A DNA stretch of 64,000 nt from Anas platyrhynchos (lineage: Eukaryota; Chordata; Aves; Anseriformes; Anatidae). The stretch lies in NCBI RefSeq assembly GCF_047663525.1, contig NC_092604.1, forward strand, positions 13,069,501 to 13,133,500, written 5' to 3'. Each line of letters begins with the position of its first letter. Positions within the stretch are counted from its first letter, which is position 1. Under the pieces are notes generated by a model. The model searched no databases and had not been told where the DNA came from. It saw only the letters and a program-made list of their open reading frames with translations. This document shows, piece by piece, positions 1 to 12,059 of this stretch. The position numbers and the translations under genes were made by a program.

Positions 1-2999
1 TCTTTCTCTACCTTTTGGACTGTAGCTTCCTTTTGCAGGAGGGGCAGGAAATCACATCCTGTGCCTGACATTCACAGCCTTGGCTCGCTCCCAGAGCGGA
101 GCAGAATTCGGTGCTGCTGGTGCTCGCAGCTCGGGTTGTTCAGGGCACCGGGCGTGAGCTGCCCACTGCAGGGGGGGTCGTGGGGGGGGCAGTGTTTTGC
201 CTCAGCTCTGCTGACTTCAGTGCAGCAGCGGCTCTTGGAGCAAGGACGGCGTTTCCTAAACGCCAATGAGTGCAGAGCACGGCCAGCTGGGCCACGGCCA
301 GGGGCACAGCTCTCCTGCAGCCCCCATCCAGGCAGAAGCGTGCCCGAGCTGTGCCATCAGGTGCAGAGAGCGCGCTGCTGCCCACCGGCCGTGCCGAGCT
401 CCCTGCCACCGCTGCTGCTGCAGGGCTTGTGGGCAGCAGGAGCCTGCACGGAGCTGAGGAAAGCCACAGGTAGCGGGGCTGCCTGTCAGACGGGGCTATA
501 GCTGCACGTCAGCATCCTTCTGACACGAAGCTTGACACGCATTCACGTCTTGTTGGCCTCCAGAGCTGAAACTGAGAACTGAAGAGGCTCCTCGTGGTAT
601 TTGTTGCTCAAGAGACTGTGAACGTTTCCTCACTCTCACCATTGCTACTTGTCATGCTAGCAAGGCCCCACAGGCTCATGCAAAGCCTTGGGGACACAAA
701 CCCTCCTCTCAATGTCTCTGCCTCTCCAGCAGCTGTGCCTTGCCTGTAGGTCTCAGCTTTTCTCCAAATCTGCTTTTGACACAAGCCTGTATCTCCGTGG
801 GTGTGGATGAGCTGGGTGTGCTGTTTGCTTGGCAGACCGACGGTGGGGTGTGAGGGAGCTCCATTGGCGTTGCTGGGATCACCTGGAGCAGCTCCGCACT
901 GAGCCCAGGGTTCGCTGCTTGCCGGTGTTTGTTGCTGGCGTGGTGTGAGGCTGCTGGAGAGGGGGTGGTGGGGCACAGCCTCCTTGTGCTGGGGCAGGGA
1001 GATGGTGGGTGCAGGGGGAGCCGTGGAGTATCCCACCCCCACCATGGGCCTGCCTCTGCTGCGTGCCTCTGGGCCCCGCATGGGGATGTCCAATTCCTTT
1101 ACCGAATTTGCCATGGAGCTGTATCCAGTGGTGGTTTTGCTCACTCATCGTGTTGGGGTTTTAGGCTGGGATGTGGATTCTTGGAACTTGGAGTCCTGAC
1201 CGGGGATCACAGGGTTGCACCTTCATCGGCATTTCGTTTTGATCAACATCTTCATCTCCCGGTTGCTTTCTGTCTTTAGTGGTGCCAGTGTTCGTTCCCC
1301 AGTATTGGGAACAGCTGCCACTGGCTTTGCCATAGACTGCCTTGGATGTGGGCCCCCGTGCTCCCAAAGTGTTCCTTGGAAGCAGGAGAGGTGCAAGATG
1401 GAGAGACCTAAAAGGCAGAGAGCTCAGCGAGAGACCCTGTGAGGAACTCCAGGTAAGGGCTGTTAGCCCTCTGCAGCGCAGCGCAGGACGCTCCAAACAG
1501 CCGGCGCTCGGGTGCCGGCGTGCGCTCCTAGATTAACCTGATGAAATGCAACAGGATAGGGAGGAAATGAAAGAGTTTGTACAAACTATAGGGGCAACAT
1601 ATGGCAGGCTGGGGATGGGGAGACCTTGGAGAGCAGTTCGTGGCCGCGGAGATACTCAGCCTGTTTTACAGCACAGCTGCTCCGAACAAAAGAGCCTGTC
1701 TGGAGCGCTCGTGTGTTAGTTAATGCTGGTGACAGGAAGTTTGGAAAATGTCTGAAATATTGCTCATTAAGTGGGCAAGTGCAGTGCTCAGGTTCGAAAC
1801 ATACTGATCAAATATGTTGGTCATAACGGACATGCTTATGAGATGTGTCAACGATTTAACGGAGTGGGTGCGAAAGCAGGGAAACAGTGGAACCAGAAGG
1901 CTCCAAAGGGAGCAATGTGTTGCAGATTAAGGTTGCCCAGGACCCTTTCAGGAGAAATTTGTCCAGCTTGTCTAAATATGTGGAACTGAAAAAGGCAGAG
2001 CAGAGAGGGTGGACGGATTGGCTGTCCAAATGGACCTCTGGGTGCCTCAGGTTGGGTCTTCGCAGCAAGTCGGTGAAAATTTCTCTTTTCTGGAGCCGAA
2101 GTTCCCAGCTGTGAGGAGCAGGTGGGCACTGTGAGCCTCACCAGCAAGGAGCATCCTGACCTGGGTGCAGATCTGATGGAGTTACTGTGGTTCAGGACTG
2201 GTGGTGCAAAACTTATCAGTGAGTCATGTGAGAGGGTAATCTGGGAAATCGCACTGAGAGCTGCGATGAGTGGCTCTGCAGATACACAAGCAGGGGTCAG
2301 CAGGATCCCTCTAGTTGTAGTCAGGCCGGATTTGCTCAGGGACATGGAGCAGTACCATCAGCCAGGCAAATCATTTCCTAATGCTTGCAGGACTGTGAGT
2401 TTATTATTCTTGCTTGGCATTCTTAAAGTAAGTGTGGATTGAAAGAATATTTGGGTCTGGGTACACAGCAACTGCTGCTGCACCGGGGTAATGAACTTCT
2501 GAACGTGCTGTGCAAGGGAGAACTGTTTTCATCAACTCTGCCATAGGCGTATGAGGAGAGTGAAGTGCCTGTGAGTTTGTCTTGCCCCATACAATAGCAC
2601 GGTGAAATCAGTGGCAGTTTGTACCTTTGGACACTGAACAAAACCAGCTCTATTTGCTATTCCTCTTGCCGTGAGGGGTGATTCCACCTTTAGCAGAAGG
2701 TAGGTGTGGAGCTTTCTGTGAGTGGCCATCCCCGTGTTTCTGCAGACTCACGGCAATGGGGAATGCTCAGGCTCTCCGGGTGCGGAGGCAGGGAGCTACC
2801 TCAGCATCTTTGCTGAAATTTGGGCTTGGTGTGACCCAGATTTTTCAGAACACATGCATGCAACAATGCCCATTGCTGGCACTCCAGCTGCTGGAAAGGA
2901 CTCCTACTCAGAAAAATTATCAGCATGTAAGGCGTGCGGGCTGCTTTACCCAGGCTGGCTTTGATCTTTGCTCAAGAACTGATTCGGGATAATAACAAG
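1..2999. other. noncoding stretch, no gene recognised
   Basis: Mixed-composition single-copy-looking DNA. Short open frames on both strands show no domain, signal peptide or conserved-looking motif. Small items are two G runs at 171-177 and 182-189, a (CTG)4 run near 412-423, and a perfect 14-bp palindrome AGTTTGTACAAACT at 1574-1587. The first 40 bases end in a pyrimidine-rich stretch and TTTTGCAG, which resembles a splice acceptor, but no coding exon follows that I can support. Confidence 0.6.
1574..1587. repeat. perfect 14-bp palindrome
   Basis: AGTTTGTACAAACT reads identically on both strands and its two halves meet without a spacer. It contains inverted GTACAAAC-like half sites. It may be a binding site for a dimeric factor or a chance palindrome. 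No flanking context favours either. Confidence 0.5.
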
Positions 3000-3260
3000 C
3001 TGACATAAAACACAAATGGCCACTTTGCGAGACAAAGATGATTGCTTTTGTAGAGCTTTGGCTACCGTGCAATTCATTTCTTTTCATAGCCATGCAGCTA
3101 ATATGTAAGAGTCATTTGCAAGATACTCCTGATTTACATAGTGGCCCCACCTTTCCTGCAGCCCCCACTGAAAAAGCTAGATTGGCTGGAGGCTCACAAT
3201 GCTAACAATGAATAATACATAGCCTGCAATCCGGGCTCCCTTTGCCATGTTATTTGCAGG
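3000..3260. promoter_or_regulatory. AT-rich island, candidate conserved noncoding element
   Basis: This stretch is richer in A+T than its neighbours. It contains SOX-like AACAATG near 3204, several short AAT/ATT cores and no long frame. ACTCCTGATTTACA at 3126-3139 resembles a phrase I know from old amniote interspersed repeats, so part of it may be ancient repeat. The regulatory call is an inference from texture only. Confidence 0.25.
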
Positions 3261-4448
3261 CTGCAGTTCTTTCTGGCTTAAGCAATAGCTGTTTCAGTGG
3301 CTGTGCAGGAATTTTGTTCTGTCCCTCCTGCCATAACTGTGCCTGGGACGCTTGGAAGTGCCCTGAAATCCCCGGGGGTGGTTTCCCATGGGTGGAAGCA
3401 CACCCTCACTGCTTTCTGTGTGCAGGGTGGTGGCGGGACAGAAACAGGCCAAGAAGCTGAACTCGATGAAGGAGCTGCCTGTGTCTGTCCGCTTTTTAAA
3501 CCACGTTGGCTTTTTGCACCCTCGATCTTGCAGCGTTTGGGGAGTCCCTGACGGTCAACAGCATTCGGTTTTGGCTGTGAGTTTGCCATCTAGCGGCTAC
3601 TACGTTTGCTAATGAAGCCCCAGGAAGCCCCTGCTAAGGGCGGTGGGCCCGCAGCCCCCTCCCGTTGCCCCCAGCAGCACAGCTCCTGCCTCCACTGCCC
3701 GCTGCGCTGGGTGCTGCTCCCCGCCACGCTGCCCGCAGCCGCTCAGTGTTTGAGCTTTGCTTGCAGGGGAAGCAAGCTGGCACGCCAAGGAGGTCCCAGG
3801 CTGCAGTGTACCAGCCTGGAGCTTGGAAGCATTTGTGTCAAAAATGCTCCAGAAATAGGAGCCAGCTTCATAGCACAGGCCTGCGGTGCACGGGCCGAGG
3901 CACGGAGGTTTTCTTCCCAGCCTTAGCAGTGTCTCAGCCTGGCTGCGTTTTCCTGACGCCGAACCAAATTCTCAGGGCTGTACATACTCAGCACATGGTT
4001 ATGGTCCCGGTTATTTTTCTCCGTTTTGACCTGACTTTAAGAATGAGCACAAAGCTTCTGTGCTGGTGTCCTGCCTGAGGAAGCGCTCCTGCGGTGGGTG
4101 CCCTGCTGGGTGCCCGGCTGTGAAGTCCCCAGGCCTTTCCTCAGGGCAGGCTGCACAAGGTCCCACTCGGGACAGCCGTGGCTTTCAGAGGATTGTCCCG
4201 TGACAGCCTGTGGGTACCCAGGAGGGAGCAGGGAGGAGCACAGAACCGATACGAATGCAGGTAGGTGGAAGAGCATTGGTGCCACTCCCTCTGCCTCTTT
4301 CCCCCCATGGGTTTCTCAGGAGTCGTGCTTGCTTGTGTTTGCTGTCCCAGGTACCAGAAGAAATGATGTGCTGCTCTCTGTGCGTCTGCTTCGCGCCTGC
4401 CTTTCCCTTCCATGATCTCATGTATGAATCAAAGCTTGCCTACAGGTG
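3261..4448. other. noncoding stretch, nothing recognised
   Basis: GC-moderate sequence with overlapping short frames on both strands and none that looks like protein. No repeat family or RNA gene was recognised. Confidence 0.5.
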
Positions 4449-4475
4449 GTGATCGAGCCCCAAAAGGCTCATCAC
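4449..4475. repeat. hairpin-forming inverted repeat (10-bp stem, one bulge)
   Basis: GTGATCGAGCC at 4449-4459 pairs with GGCTCATCAC at 4466-4475. The ten base pairs are interrupted only by one unpaired C at 4454, and the six-base loop is CCAAAA. It sits at the left edge of an AT-rich island. It could be a structured RNA element if transcribed, or a chance inverted repeat. Confidence 0.5.
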
Positions 4476-4790
4476 TTACCAGGCAACAGTCTGCAATTAT
4501 TTGTTTGTCCTCTGTAGCCAGCTTAGTTACTTATTGATATCTAATGTTTGTCTCACCATGTTATAATGAAAAGGAAGAGATAAAAGCCCCGTTCTTGCTT
4601 GAAGTGCCAAATTAGCTAAGGATGGTGACACTCTGCTACTGTTCTCTCATGTGCTCAGATAGAAAGGCACAAACCGCTGCTCTTTATAGGCAGGGGTAGC
4701 TTGTTATCCTGGGACAAGACTGTTTCTAATGCATGAACTGTGAGCCAGAAGCATCTGAAATATTTACTAGACAGTTAAAATACAGGGGAT
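4476..4790. promoter_or_regulatory. AT-rich island, candidate conserved noncoding element
   Basis: The stretch has a forkhead-like TTGTTTGT near 4500, GATA-like GAGATAAAAG near 4577, and AATTAGCTAA near 4611. There is no coding frame of interest. The composition contrasts with the GC-richer flanks. The enhancer role is inferred from texture alone. Confidence 0.3.
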
Positions 4791-7380
4791 GCTGCCTTGC
4801 CAGAACAGGCATCCCACCAGGAACCAGCATGAAGGCAACGTTTCCTCCAGGGTAGCTGCAGCGGAGCCTAAAGCAAGCAGCAAGGCCAAGGGTTTGCGTT
4901 CAGGAGATAGTCCTAAAGCTCTTGTAAAACCTCCTGAAAGAGAAACGCCTGTGCTCTGATCCGAGGCAGCATGGGCTCTGCGGAGGGAGTGCAGAGGTCC
5001 AAAGAGCACGGAGATGTCAGTGCCAGCAGCCTGTGCTGCCTGGAGCCGCATCCAGCACCTCTGGGGGCCTCTGGGCCCTCCCTCCTGGGCACGGCTCTTC
5101 AGCAGCCGTTGTTTTTTGGAGGATGAGGAAAGCCTGCGGGACCATGGACCGCTAAGTGCCCTGTTACTCCGGGCAGTGGGAAGGTGGTTTGGGTGCCCGC
5201 AAGGTCTCTGTCATGAGCTGGGAGCTGGGAGTGGGAACGCGCTGCTCCTCAGTCCACAGCAGGACGTAGGTTTTTGACAAAATAGTTAACGCCTGCTCTT
5301 TTTAGCAGCAACGTTAAGGCAAATATCCTTGAGATAGCAACTTGGACCATGTGCTTCCTTTTTCCTTGCCTTCCCCTGCAGCAAAAAGAACCAGCTGTTG
5401 AAATATTTTTAGTTATAATCTGGTGGACATGAAAAAACCCATGTGCCTGCGCACGCAGTTTGCTGCCTTTATGACTGTCTGTGCCTCCAGCCAGACCACC
5501 TAGTGCTGGGAGCCCACCAGACGGCCGCAGGGCAGGGCTGGTCGGGGCTCGCGCTGCTGCCAGCACGCCTTGGGCTCGCCCCAGCAGTAGGAAGGGGTCG
5601 CTCAGGAGCTGCCTGCAGCTCCCCAGGACAGCACGGGCAAAGCCAGCGAGGCGGTGGAGCCTGTGGCTCCCGTGGCACCTCTGCCCGGTGCTCTCTTGCC
5701 CAGCCCCAGCAGTTTGGCAGGGCTGCCGCCGCGTCCTGGCGTGCTGTTTGCACAAGTTTCTCGTTTGGGTCCAGCTGCAAATCAGGGTTTGCAACCCCCG
5801 GGGATTTTTTGTGTGTGAGTGGGTGCATTAAATTGCTGTACAGTGATGTCCACAGACATTCTGAGCAGACCACAGCACTTTGATGGAAGCCAGGGTTTGA
5901 ATCAAAACCACCTCATTTCCCCCCAAAGCCCGTCGCCCCCTCAGACTTGTCTGGATCCCATCAGAAACGTGTTAATCAGAGAGAAATGACATACATCTCT
6001 GCTCTGAGGTACGTATAAATTTAGCATGACACAGCGAGTGCTCCACACCCAGCAGAAGGCTGTGCTTGCTGGCAGCCCGGGGAGCTCCGAGGCTCTCCGT
6101 GGTGCCCGGGGCTCCGTCGATAACCTCCAGCAGCAGCTCCCGCAGCTCCCCAGCCCTGAAGCTGTGCCCTTCGTGGGTGTAACATTTCTTTTGCTTGGCT
6201 TTATTATGTGAAAGCAATAGTTAGTGCTTCTGTTAGGAGGCAAAACTCAACTTTTTCTTTTCTCTTTCCCCTGGCAAGAGGAGGAGTGATGACGGAAAGC
6301 AGTTTTCCAAACTTCCTGAGGCGTGGTGTGGGCACATGCTGGGGGCTGTTTTGTACAGGAGGCACGGCCGGTTGTCCAACTGCATGCAGCAGTTGGAGTC
6401 TGGGCTGAGAGATGTGCGGAGCTGCCAGCTCTGGAAGGATGCTTCTCTCCAAGGGGCAGAGGTGGAGGGAGGATTGCTGCTGCCCTTCCCGAGTTGTTCC
6501 CCAGGCAGCGCTGCTCTTGGGAATCCGGCACCCAAACCAGGCTGGGATTCCTGGAAGAGAGCTTGCTGGTGTCCGGTTGGTAACGTGACTAAGTCCTATG
6601 GTATTTTGTGGGGCTTTTCTTCCAGATGTTGAAAGAAATGGGTATTTGTGCAATTCAAGCTCTCATTTTAGAAAATACATTTCTAATCTTTGTGGTTGCC
6701 TGAGAACTTGTGAAACATGACATGAATGCAGCCTACTGGCTCAGAGAGAGGAAAGCAATGGGAGAGAAATCAAAATGTCTCTTCTTTATCCCCTGATTGC
6801 TTTGGGGAGGAGGAAGAGTCATGGTGTTTTAGCACGTGAACCCTCCAGTGCCCATGGTGATTGCCCCGTTTCTGTGAGCTACGTGCTGATGAAATGAGCT
6901 GCTCCTGCCCAGGGGCTGTGGCACTGAGCTGCCCTCGCTGGGGGGCAGGAGGCAGCAGCAGTGTTTGGGGGAGAGGTGGGAGAAGAAAGCAGGAACAGGA
7001 GCTGCCCTGGACACGCTGCTGGGGCCTGGGGATGTCCCCAGCTGGGGGACAGTGCCCATAGCCCTGCGTCCACGCCGCTGCCTGGCGGGCAGCCCCCCAT
7101 GGGCTGCTACTGCTCATCTCCCGAGCCTCCTGCTCAGTGTGCCCGATGCCTTCAGCAGATGGTGAGAGGAGGGATGTGGAGGCTTCGTTTCTGCTCTGTT
7201 TGCAGCCAGGGTCAGGAGCACAGTGTTTTCCCTCTCCTTGGGGCTCAGTGGCTGCGTGGGCTGCATGCGCCCCGCTCTCCTAGCAGGGGGCCCTGCTTGT
7301 AGAGGCAGCGGGAGTCCTTGGGGAACTCGGCCTGGGGCTCTGAGCAAGGTCCTGGCCAGCCCGGGGTTGAGGCAGCGTTT
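4791..7380. other. noncoding stretch, no gene recognised
   Basis: GC-rich sequence with many overlapping stop-poor frames, including a 181-codon minus-strand frame at 5249-5794. These have compositions rich in Ala, Arg, Pro, Gly and Ser, as expected for translated GC-rich noncoding DNA. No domain, RNA gene or repeat family was recognised. Confidence 0.55.
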
Positions 7381-7429
7381 TAAGATGTAGTTTCCAGATT
7401 CGTCAACTTCTGCTTTGATTCTTGGTGCT

Positions 7430-7454
7430 CAGAGTTTTAACTTTTAAAACTCTG
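7430..7454. repeat. perfect 11-bp inverted repeat with 3-nt spacer
   Basis: CAGAGTTTTAA at 7430-7440 is the exact reverse complement of TTAAAACTCTG at 7444-7454, separated by CTT. The whole is a 25-bp near-palindrome. It lies in an AT-rich patch (about 7381-7520) that also holds TATTATC and CAATTA words. It may be a cruciform or a dimer-binding site. Confidence 0.65.
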
Positions 7455-7520
7455 CCACTTTATTATCTCCACCTCTGAGATCCCTATTATCCCTGTTGTG
7501 CAATTACTGTGGATCAGAGT

Positions 7521-10100
7521 TGAATCTATTTTTACCCTCTTGTTTTTCCCTTCAGTCTGCAATGCCTCTGGGAGTGAATTCTGGGAAGAAGCTGCTTTGG
7601 TTTTAAGCTGTATGGTGCCGCCTCCTCTCCCATTATCACTCTCCGGTTTCAATGGCCCCATTGTGCTGTCTGTACCGGCACTTTGCTGGGTTTGAAGCGT
7701 GGGGAAGAAGTTGCTCCGTCCCTCTAGTTTGCTTCTGTCGCTCACGGCGCTGACCTTCTGCCCGGGAGCTCTTTGAGAGCGGTGCCTGCTCCTCCTGCCG
7801 CACACCTGAGCGAGCTGCCGCGCTGCCGGCCCGGCCTCCCTCCAGGGCTGTCATGGCCGTGAGGAGCCTCGCCGTGGGTCCTGTGTCTTGAGTACCTCAG
7901 CACGCAAGATTTCTGCCAGGTCTTTTTCCTTGTGGGACTGTTGGCTTCCGCCACCGGTTGAGAAAGAGCATGAAAAAAAAAATCTGATGATGCAAAAAAC
8001 GTTGTGGAGTAGAATTATCTTAATGTAATTACTTTCTGACTGCATTAAGCCCTTTCCATTGTGCATTTCTCAGGCCTTATTGAATCCCAGCCAATTTCCT
8101 TCAGCTTTGTCTCATTTCCCTTCAAAGTCGGCTTTTCTCAGCTCCGAGATATTTGTGTTGCTGCCCTTTCTGCAGACCCTCATCTGCATTTCAAACCTGG
8201 AGCGAGATTTCCATCCCCGTACCGTAGGTATCTCTGTAGTCACTTGGTACACCTGGCTCGCATCCAGCCCTTGGATGCGGAGCTCCCTCTGATCTGGCTG
8301 ACAGCGCGAGGCAGCTGCTCTCCTGTACTATCCCCAGGAGCGCAGCCCCGGCCGTAAGCGTCCTGTTGTTTCCCAAACGAAGCAAAATCCCCCTGGACCA
8401 CACTGCTTGCCCTGTCGACAGACCTCCCAAGTATTTTCCTTTCCCTTCCCTCACCCAGCTACCAGTCGTGCTGCTCCCTCCTTTCCCCAGCCACCAACAC
8501 CCTGTGCCCAGCGGTGGCTGCGGGCGGCACGCAGTTGGGTGCCTGGGTGCCTGCGCTGAGTATTGGGGATCCCAATGAGCACCTGGCTAATGAGCTGCAG
8601 CTCCCGCACGCGCCGCAGAAGTCTCACAAACATAATGGGGACAGTGCTCGCTTGAAATTTGTTTTGAACATTCATGACATTTTTTTCTTAGTTTACCCAG
8701 TTCTGTTGTTTTTTCCTGCATCTTATTTATTTTGGACTGTGAAACTATACTAGTTATTTTCATTTTTTTTTTTTGCTTTGTTTTGAATAAATTTCATGTT
8801 ACTGTTCTGCAGACAGAATGACACCCCGGGCTGTCAGCTTCACTTCCTGGACATATTGTTTTATTAATGCTCTTTAAGACTTCTCCTTTTTATCAGTTTT
8901 ACTTTTAAAAAACTTGGATTTGGAGCTAACCACCTCCCTTCAAACCCAGAGTATTCATTGCCTGGGACCCGTGCGCACTGTGGAAGCCGAGGGTGGGTCT
9001 GCAGGGGAGAGCCTCCAGTACCTGCCGAGTGCACGACTCCTGCTCGGCTCTCACAGCGCTGAGCCCTTCGTGGCCGTCCCCTGGAGGACTTTCCTCTCCG
9101 CCTCCCTCGCAGCCCCGTTGCTGCTCCAGTCAGGTTCGTGCCCCACATTCGCGCTGCTTCAAGCGGCGGCCGCCCCATCCCCCTGGGGTTGTCTCACAGC
9201 CGTGCTCCATCCAGCAGCGCCGGCCCACGTGATGGGTGAATCCAGGTCAGAGAGCACGGTCCCTTCACATCTGCTCGATGCTTGCTGCTGACATTTTCAT
9301 TCAGCCCGCCTGTACTGGGCAGCGATGGAGGTCTACGAAGGGGGGACAGAAACATCTTTCTGCTGGGGGAGGACAATGGCAGGACCTCCCAGTAACTGCA
9401 GCTGTGTCGGGGCTCTGAATACAACAGGCCACTCTTGGCAGTGCTACTGAGGTCTGGCTCTTGGAAAGCAGCACTGTGATTCAGCTGTCACTCAGCTCCC
9501 AGCAAAGGGAGCTTTGAAAAGGCGCCTCTGCTGCTCTCCTGGAGTAGCAAATATTTCCTAGGCCTCTGCTGCTGAATGGGAGAGATTGCCATTGTCCTTC
9601 GTCCCCTCTCAGGCTTGCTGGGCTTGCTCTAAATGGGCCTTTTGCAAGGGAACAATAAGCCCCACGAAGGGTCCAGGTTGCACATGTCTGAGCAGTGAGA
9701 ACACTCGAGCACTTGTTCATTGGCTCCCGTGATGTGAAAAGCTGCGCTGCCGAGAGCAGGTTTATTTTCCAGCCACAGCTGTGGGTTTGTTTTCTCTCTC
9801 AGGTTGTGCTGCTCCGGGTGTACATCTGCATGTTTCACCTCGTTTCCTAGAAAATGTCTTTGCCCCAACATTTCCTTTGGCCTCAGAAATCTGTTTCCTT
9901 TTGTTGCCAGAGCTGTGATGTTGCAGTGAAACCACAAGCCAGGTGGGACCAGCCGCTTTCACATCTCTCTGCTGTGACAAAGCAGGGTTTGAGTGAGTAT
10001 CCCCAGACTTGCATCGCCCTGTGGTTTTGTGGCAACACCACACACACCTCTCTGAGTCAGACCCACGGAAAAGCCATGGCTTTGACTGAGGTTCACAATG
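7521..10100. other. noncoding stretch with T-rich patch, no gene recognised
   Basis: Mixed composition. Positions 8650-8810 are T-rich, with a T12 run near 8764-8774 and an AATAAA at about 8786, but no upstream exon supports real polyadenylation there. Frames in the 8860-9290 region overlap on both strands and look like GC-driven chance. Confidence 0.5.
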
Positions 10101-10620
10101 ATCTGGGGGTTAATTCTGGTAGAAGATGTTCCTCAGTAATCTAAATGGAGGAAAAAGGTAAAATTTTCTGGGGCCACAGGACGTTTTCTAGTTTTCCTCA
10201 GACCTCCTCATGAAACTTTCAGCATCCCAGGATTAGATGCTGCTTCTTGAATATGGCCAATGTTATTCCTGTTCTCTTCCTTCCCTGGCTGGAATGTTTT
10301 TGTGAGTACATCATTGATTAGTGGGCAAGTAGTTTTTACTGCGTGCTGAAGTTTTTATTTAATGGGAGTTTTATTTAATGGGAGGAAAGATTAGGTCCTA
10401 CTGGGAAAGAATTGAGCTCAGTCCCTCACTGGAAGAAGGGTAAATATGCTGTTCAGTGGAATAGAGTAAAAACTTACAGAGACAAATATGAACATGTCCA
10501 GTTACAATCTTCTCATCTGAAAACCAGAGAAGGAGCTGTGATGGTCTTTGGATCACTTCAAAAAAATCAGTTAATTTTTAAACCCCGCACAGATCCCAAG
10601 TATATAATCTTTTAATCATA
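10101..10620. other. AT-rich noncoding stretch with a short perfect tandem duplication
   Basis: AT-rich sequence whose longest notable frame is a 67-codon plus-strand frame at 10412-10615 without recognisable features. It contains an exact 16-bp tandem duplication, listed separately. The base composition shifts back to GC-richer after 10680. Confidence 0.4.
10353..10384 (+). repeat. perfect 16-bp tandem duplication
   Basis: TTTTATTTAATGGGAG occurs twice back to back at 10353-10368 and 10369-10384 with no mismatch. Identity of the copies suggests a recent replication-slippage event in an otherwise unique AT-rich region. Confidence 0.85.
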
Positions 10621-11110
10621 TCCTCCACCTGTGATTCACATTTTTAGGGGGTCTTACAACAGTGACCCGTCTAGAAGTGATGTACGACCAAAGAGCAGTG
10701 CTCAGTAACTCAGAGCCTTGCCCCCCTCGAGTGCCCTGACGCGGTTTGCTTTGTGTTTCTGCCATCGCCTGTGCAGAGAACAGAGCGCTTTGCTTTACAG
10801 TACGCGTGGCCTCTGCTTACATACACCTATGAATTAATGCCAGCTTTTATTTTAAAATGCTATCAGAAAAATGAGTTCTTTGTTCAGTGCTGTTGTCTGA
10901 TTTTCCTCCTGCGCTGGTCTTACTCTGCTGCAGTTTGCATCGGGGCTTTTTGGGATTTAGGGATGGGAAAGGCCAAGCGATGGCTCCTTTGCTAGGGACC
11001 CAACTGCAGCCTGTCGCAAAAAGAAGTTTGCAAAAAGGAGGTGACCTCAGCCCAGCTGCCAGTCCGGGGCTTTGCACCATGCCTTGTCCTCCAAATGCCA
11101 GTGAGGAAAA
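10621..11110. other. noncoding stretch, nothing recognised
   Basis: Ordinary mixed-composition DNA. Short frames here have no recognisable protein feature. Confidence 0.45.
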
Positions 11111-11290
11111 TCTCTTTGGAAGTTTCTGCCTTGCTCATCCCATTTACTGAAACTAAATTTCAGGAAGCTAATCGGGCAGAGAGTGCAAAGGATGAAATGT
11201 TAGAAATCAAATTAATGAAGCTGAATCACCAATTTGCGACCTAGAAGACTATTAGGAGTGGTCAGAATTAATTAACTCTCCTTTGCAATG
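11111..11290. promoter_or_regulatory. AT-rich island, candidate conserved noncoding element
   Basis: The stretch contains CAAATTAATGAAG near 11208 and AATTAATTAACT near 11267, both homeodomain-type core clusters. It is bounded by GC-richer DNA. The function is inferred from texture only. Confidence 0.3.
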
Positions 11291-12059
11291 CTTCAGAGGC
11301 AGGCAGCGAGCTAGGCACAGAGACGCAAAGGACATCGATGGGATGTGACTACCTGGAGCCCTGTGAAGAAACGCAGCGAGGTCACTCTCCAGCCCGAGCC
11401 TGGGCTCCGGGGGCTGCTCATGAAACACGGTCAGCAGGAGCAGCAGGGAGAGTTGCCATGCTCCCATCTCGTGTCCTGCCCGCATGCAGGGCTGGGCTCC
11501 ATCTCCCGGTGCCGCAGCCATCACCAGACACAGAGAAACTCTGACACGGTGTCTTGCTGATATTTTGCCGAATTAATCAAAACCGGGTCGGAGCCCTAAG
11601 CTGTTCCAGGGGAGGATGATACACGTGTTGGGCTGCAGCTTCTTTCCTTTCAAAGGTCGGAGTTTTAGACAGCTCTGTCTGGTCGTTGCCAAACTGAGTC
11701 AGTCGTCTGGGGAGCTCTGTGATAGGAAGCCAGCTTATCAGTTGATTTGAAGTGAATGTGAAAGGTGATACCCACTTCAGTAATTCTGGAGAATTTTGAA
11801 GAAAATTAGTATTTTCCTCACCATTCTTTTTGGGGCAAATATGGAAGGAAGAAGCTATCCGATGGTGTTTATTTTCACTCACCAGGAATGCAGTGTTTCT
11901 TCTTGAGTTGATAAACTCCTCTGTACGCTAAACAGCCTGTGGGAGAAGGGAAGGGGAGGGAAAGATCGGTGCAGAGATGCTTCAGGTCCTTGAATAATGC
12001 ATTGTTCAGTAAATTGACTGTCCGACCAGGAAATAGCCCACTGTATGTGATCAACATCG
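11291..12059. other. noncoding stretch, nothing recognised
   Basis: GC-rich at left (about 11300-11530), then AT-richer. No gene, RNA or repeat family was recognised. The right part grades into the AT-rich island at 12060. Confidence 0.4.

Noticed and set aside
1-40. Pyrimidine-rich stretch and TTTTGCAG at the left edge, acceptor-like
   Set aside because: No recognisable exon follows, and such sites are common by chance.
1791-1800. GGTTCGAAAC, similar to a tRNA B box
   Set aside because: No A box, no acceptor stem and no cloverleaf can be built around it.
8764-8792. T run followed by AATAAA, polyadenylation-like
   Set aside because: No upstream exon or transcript evidence. AATAAA is frequent in this AT-rich patch.
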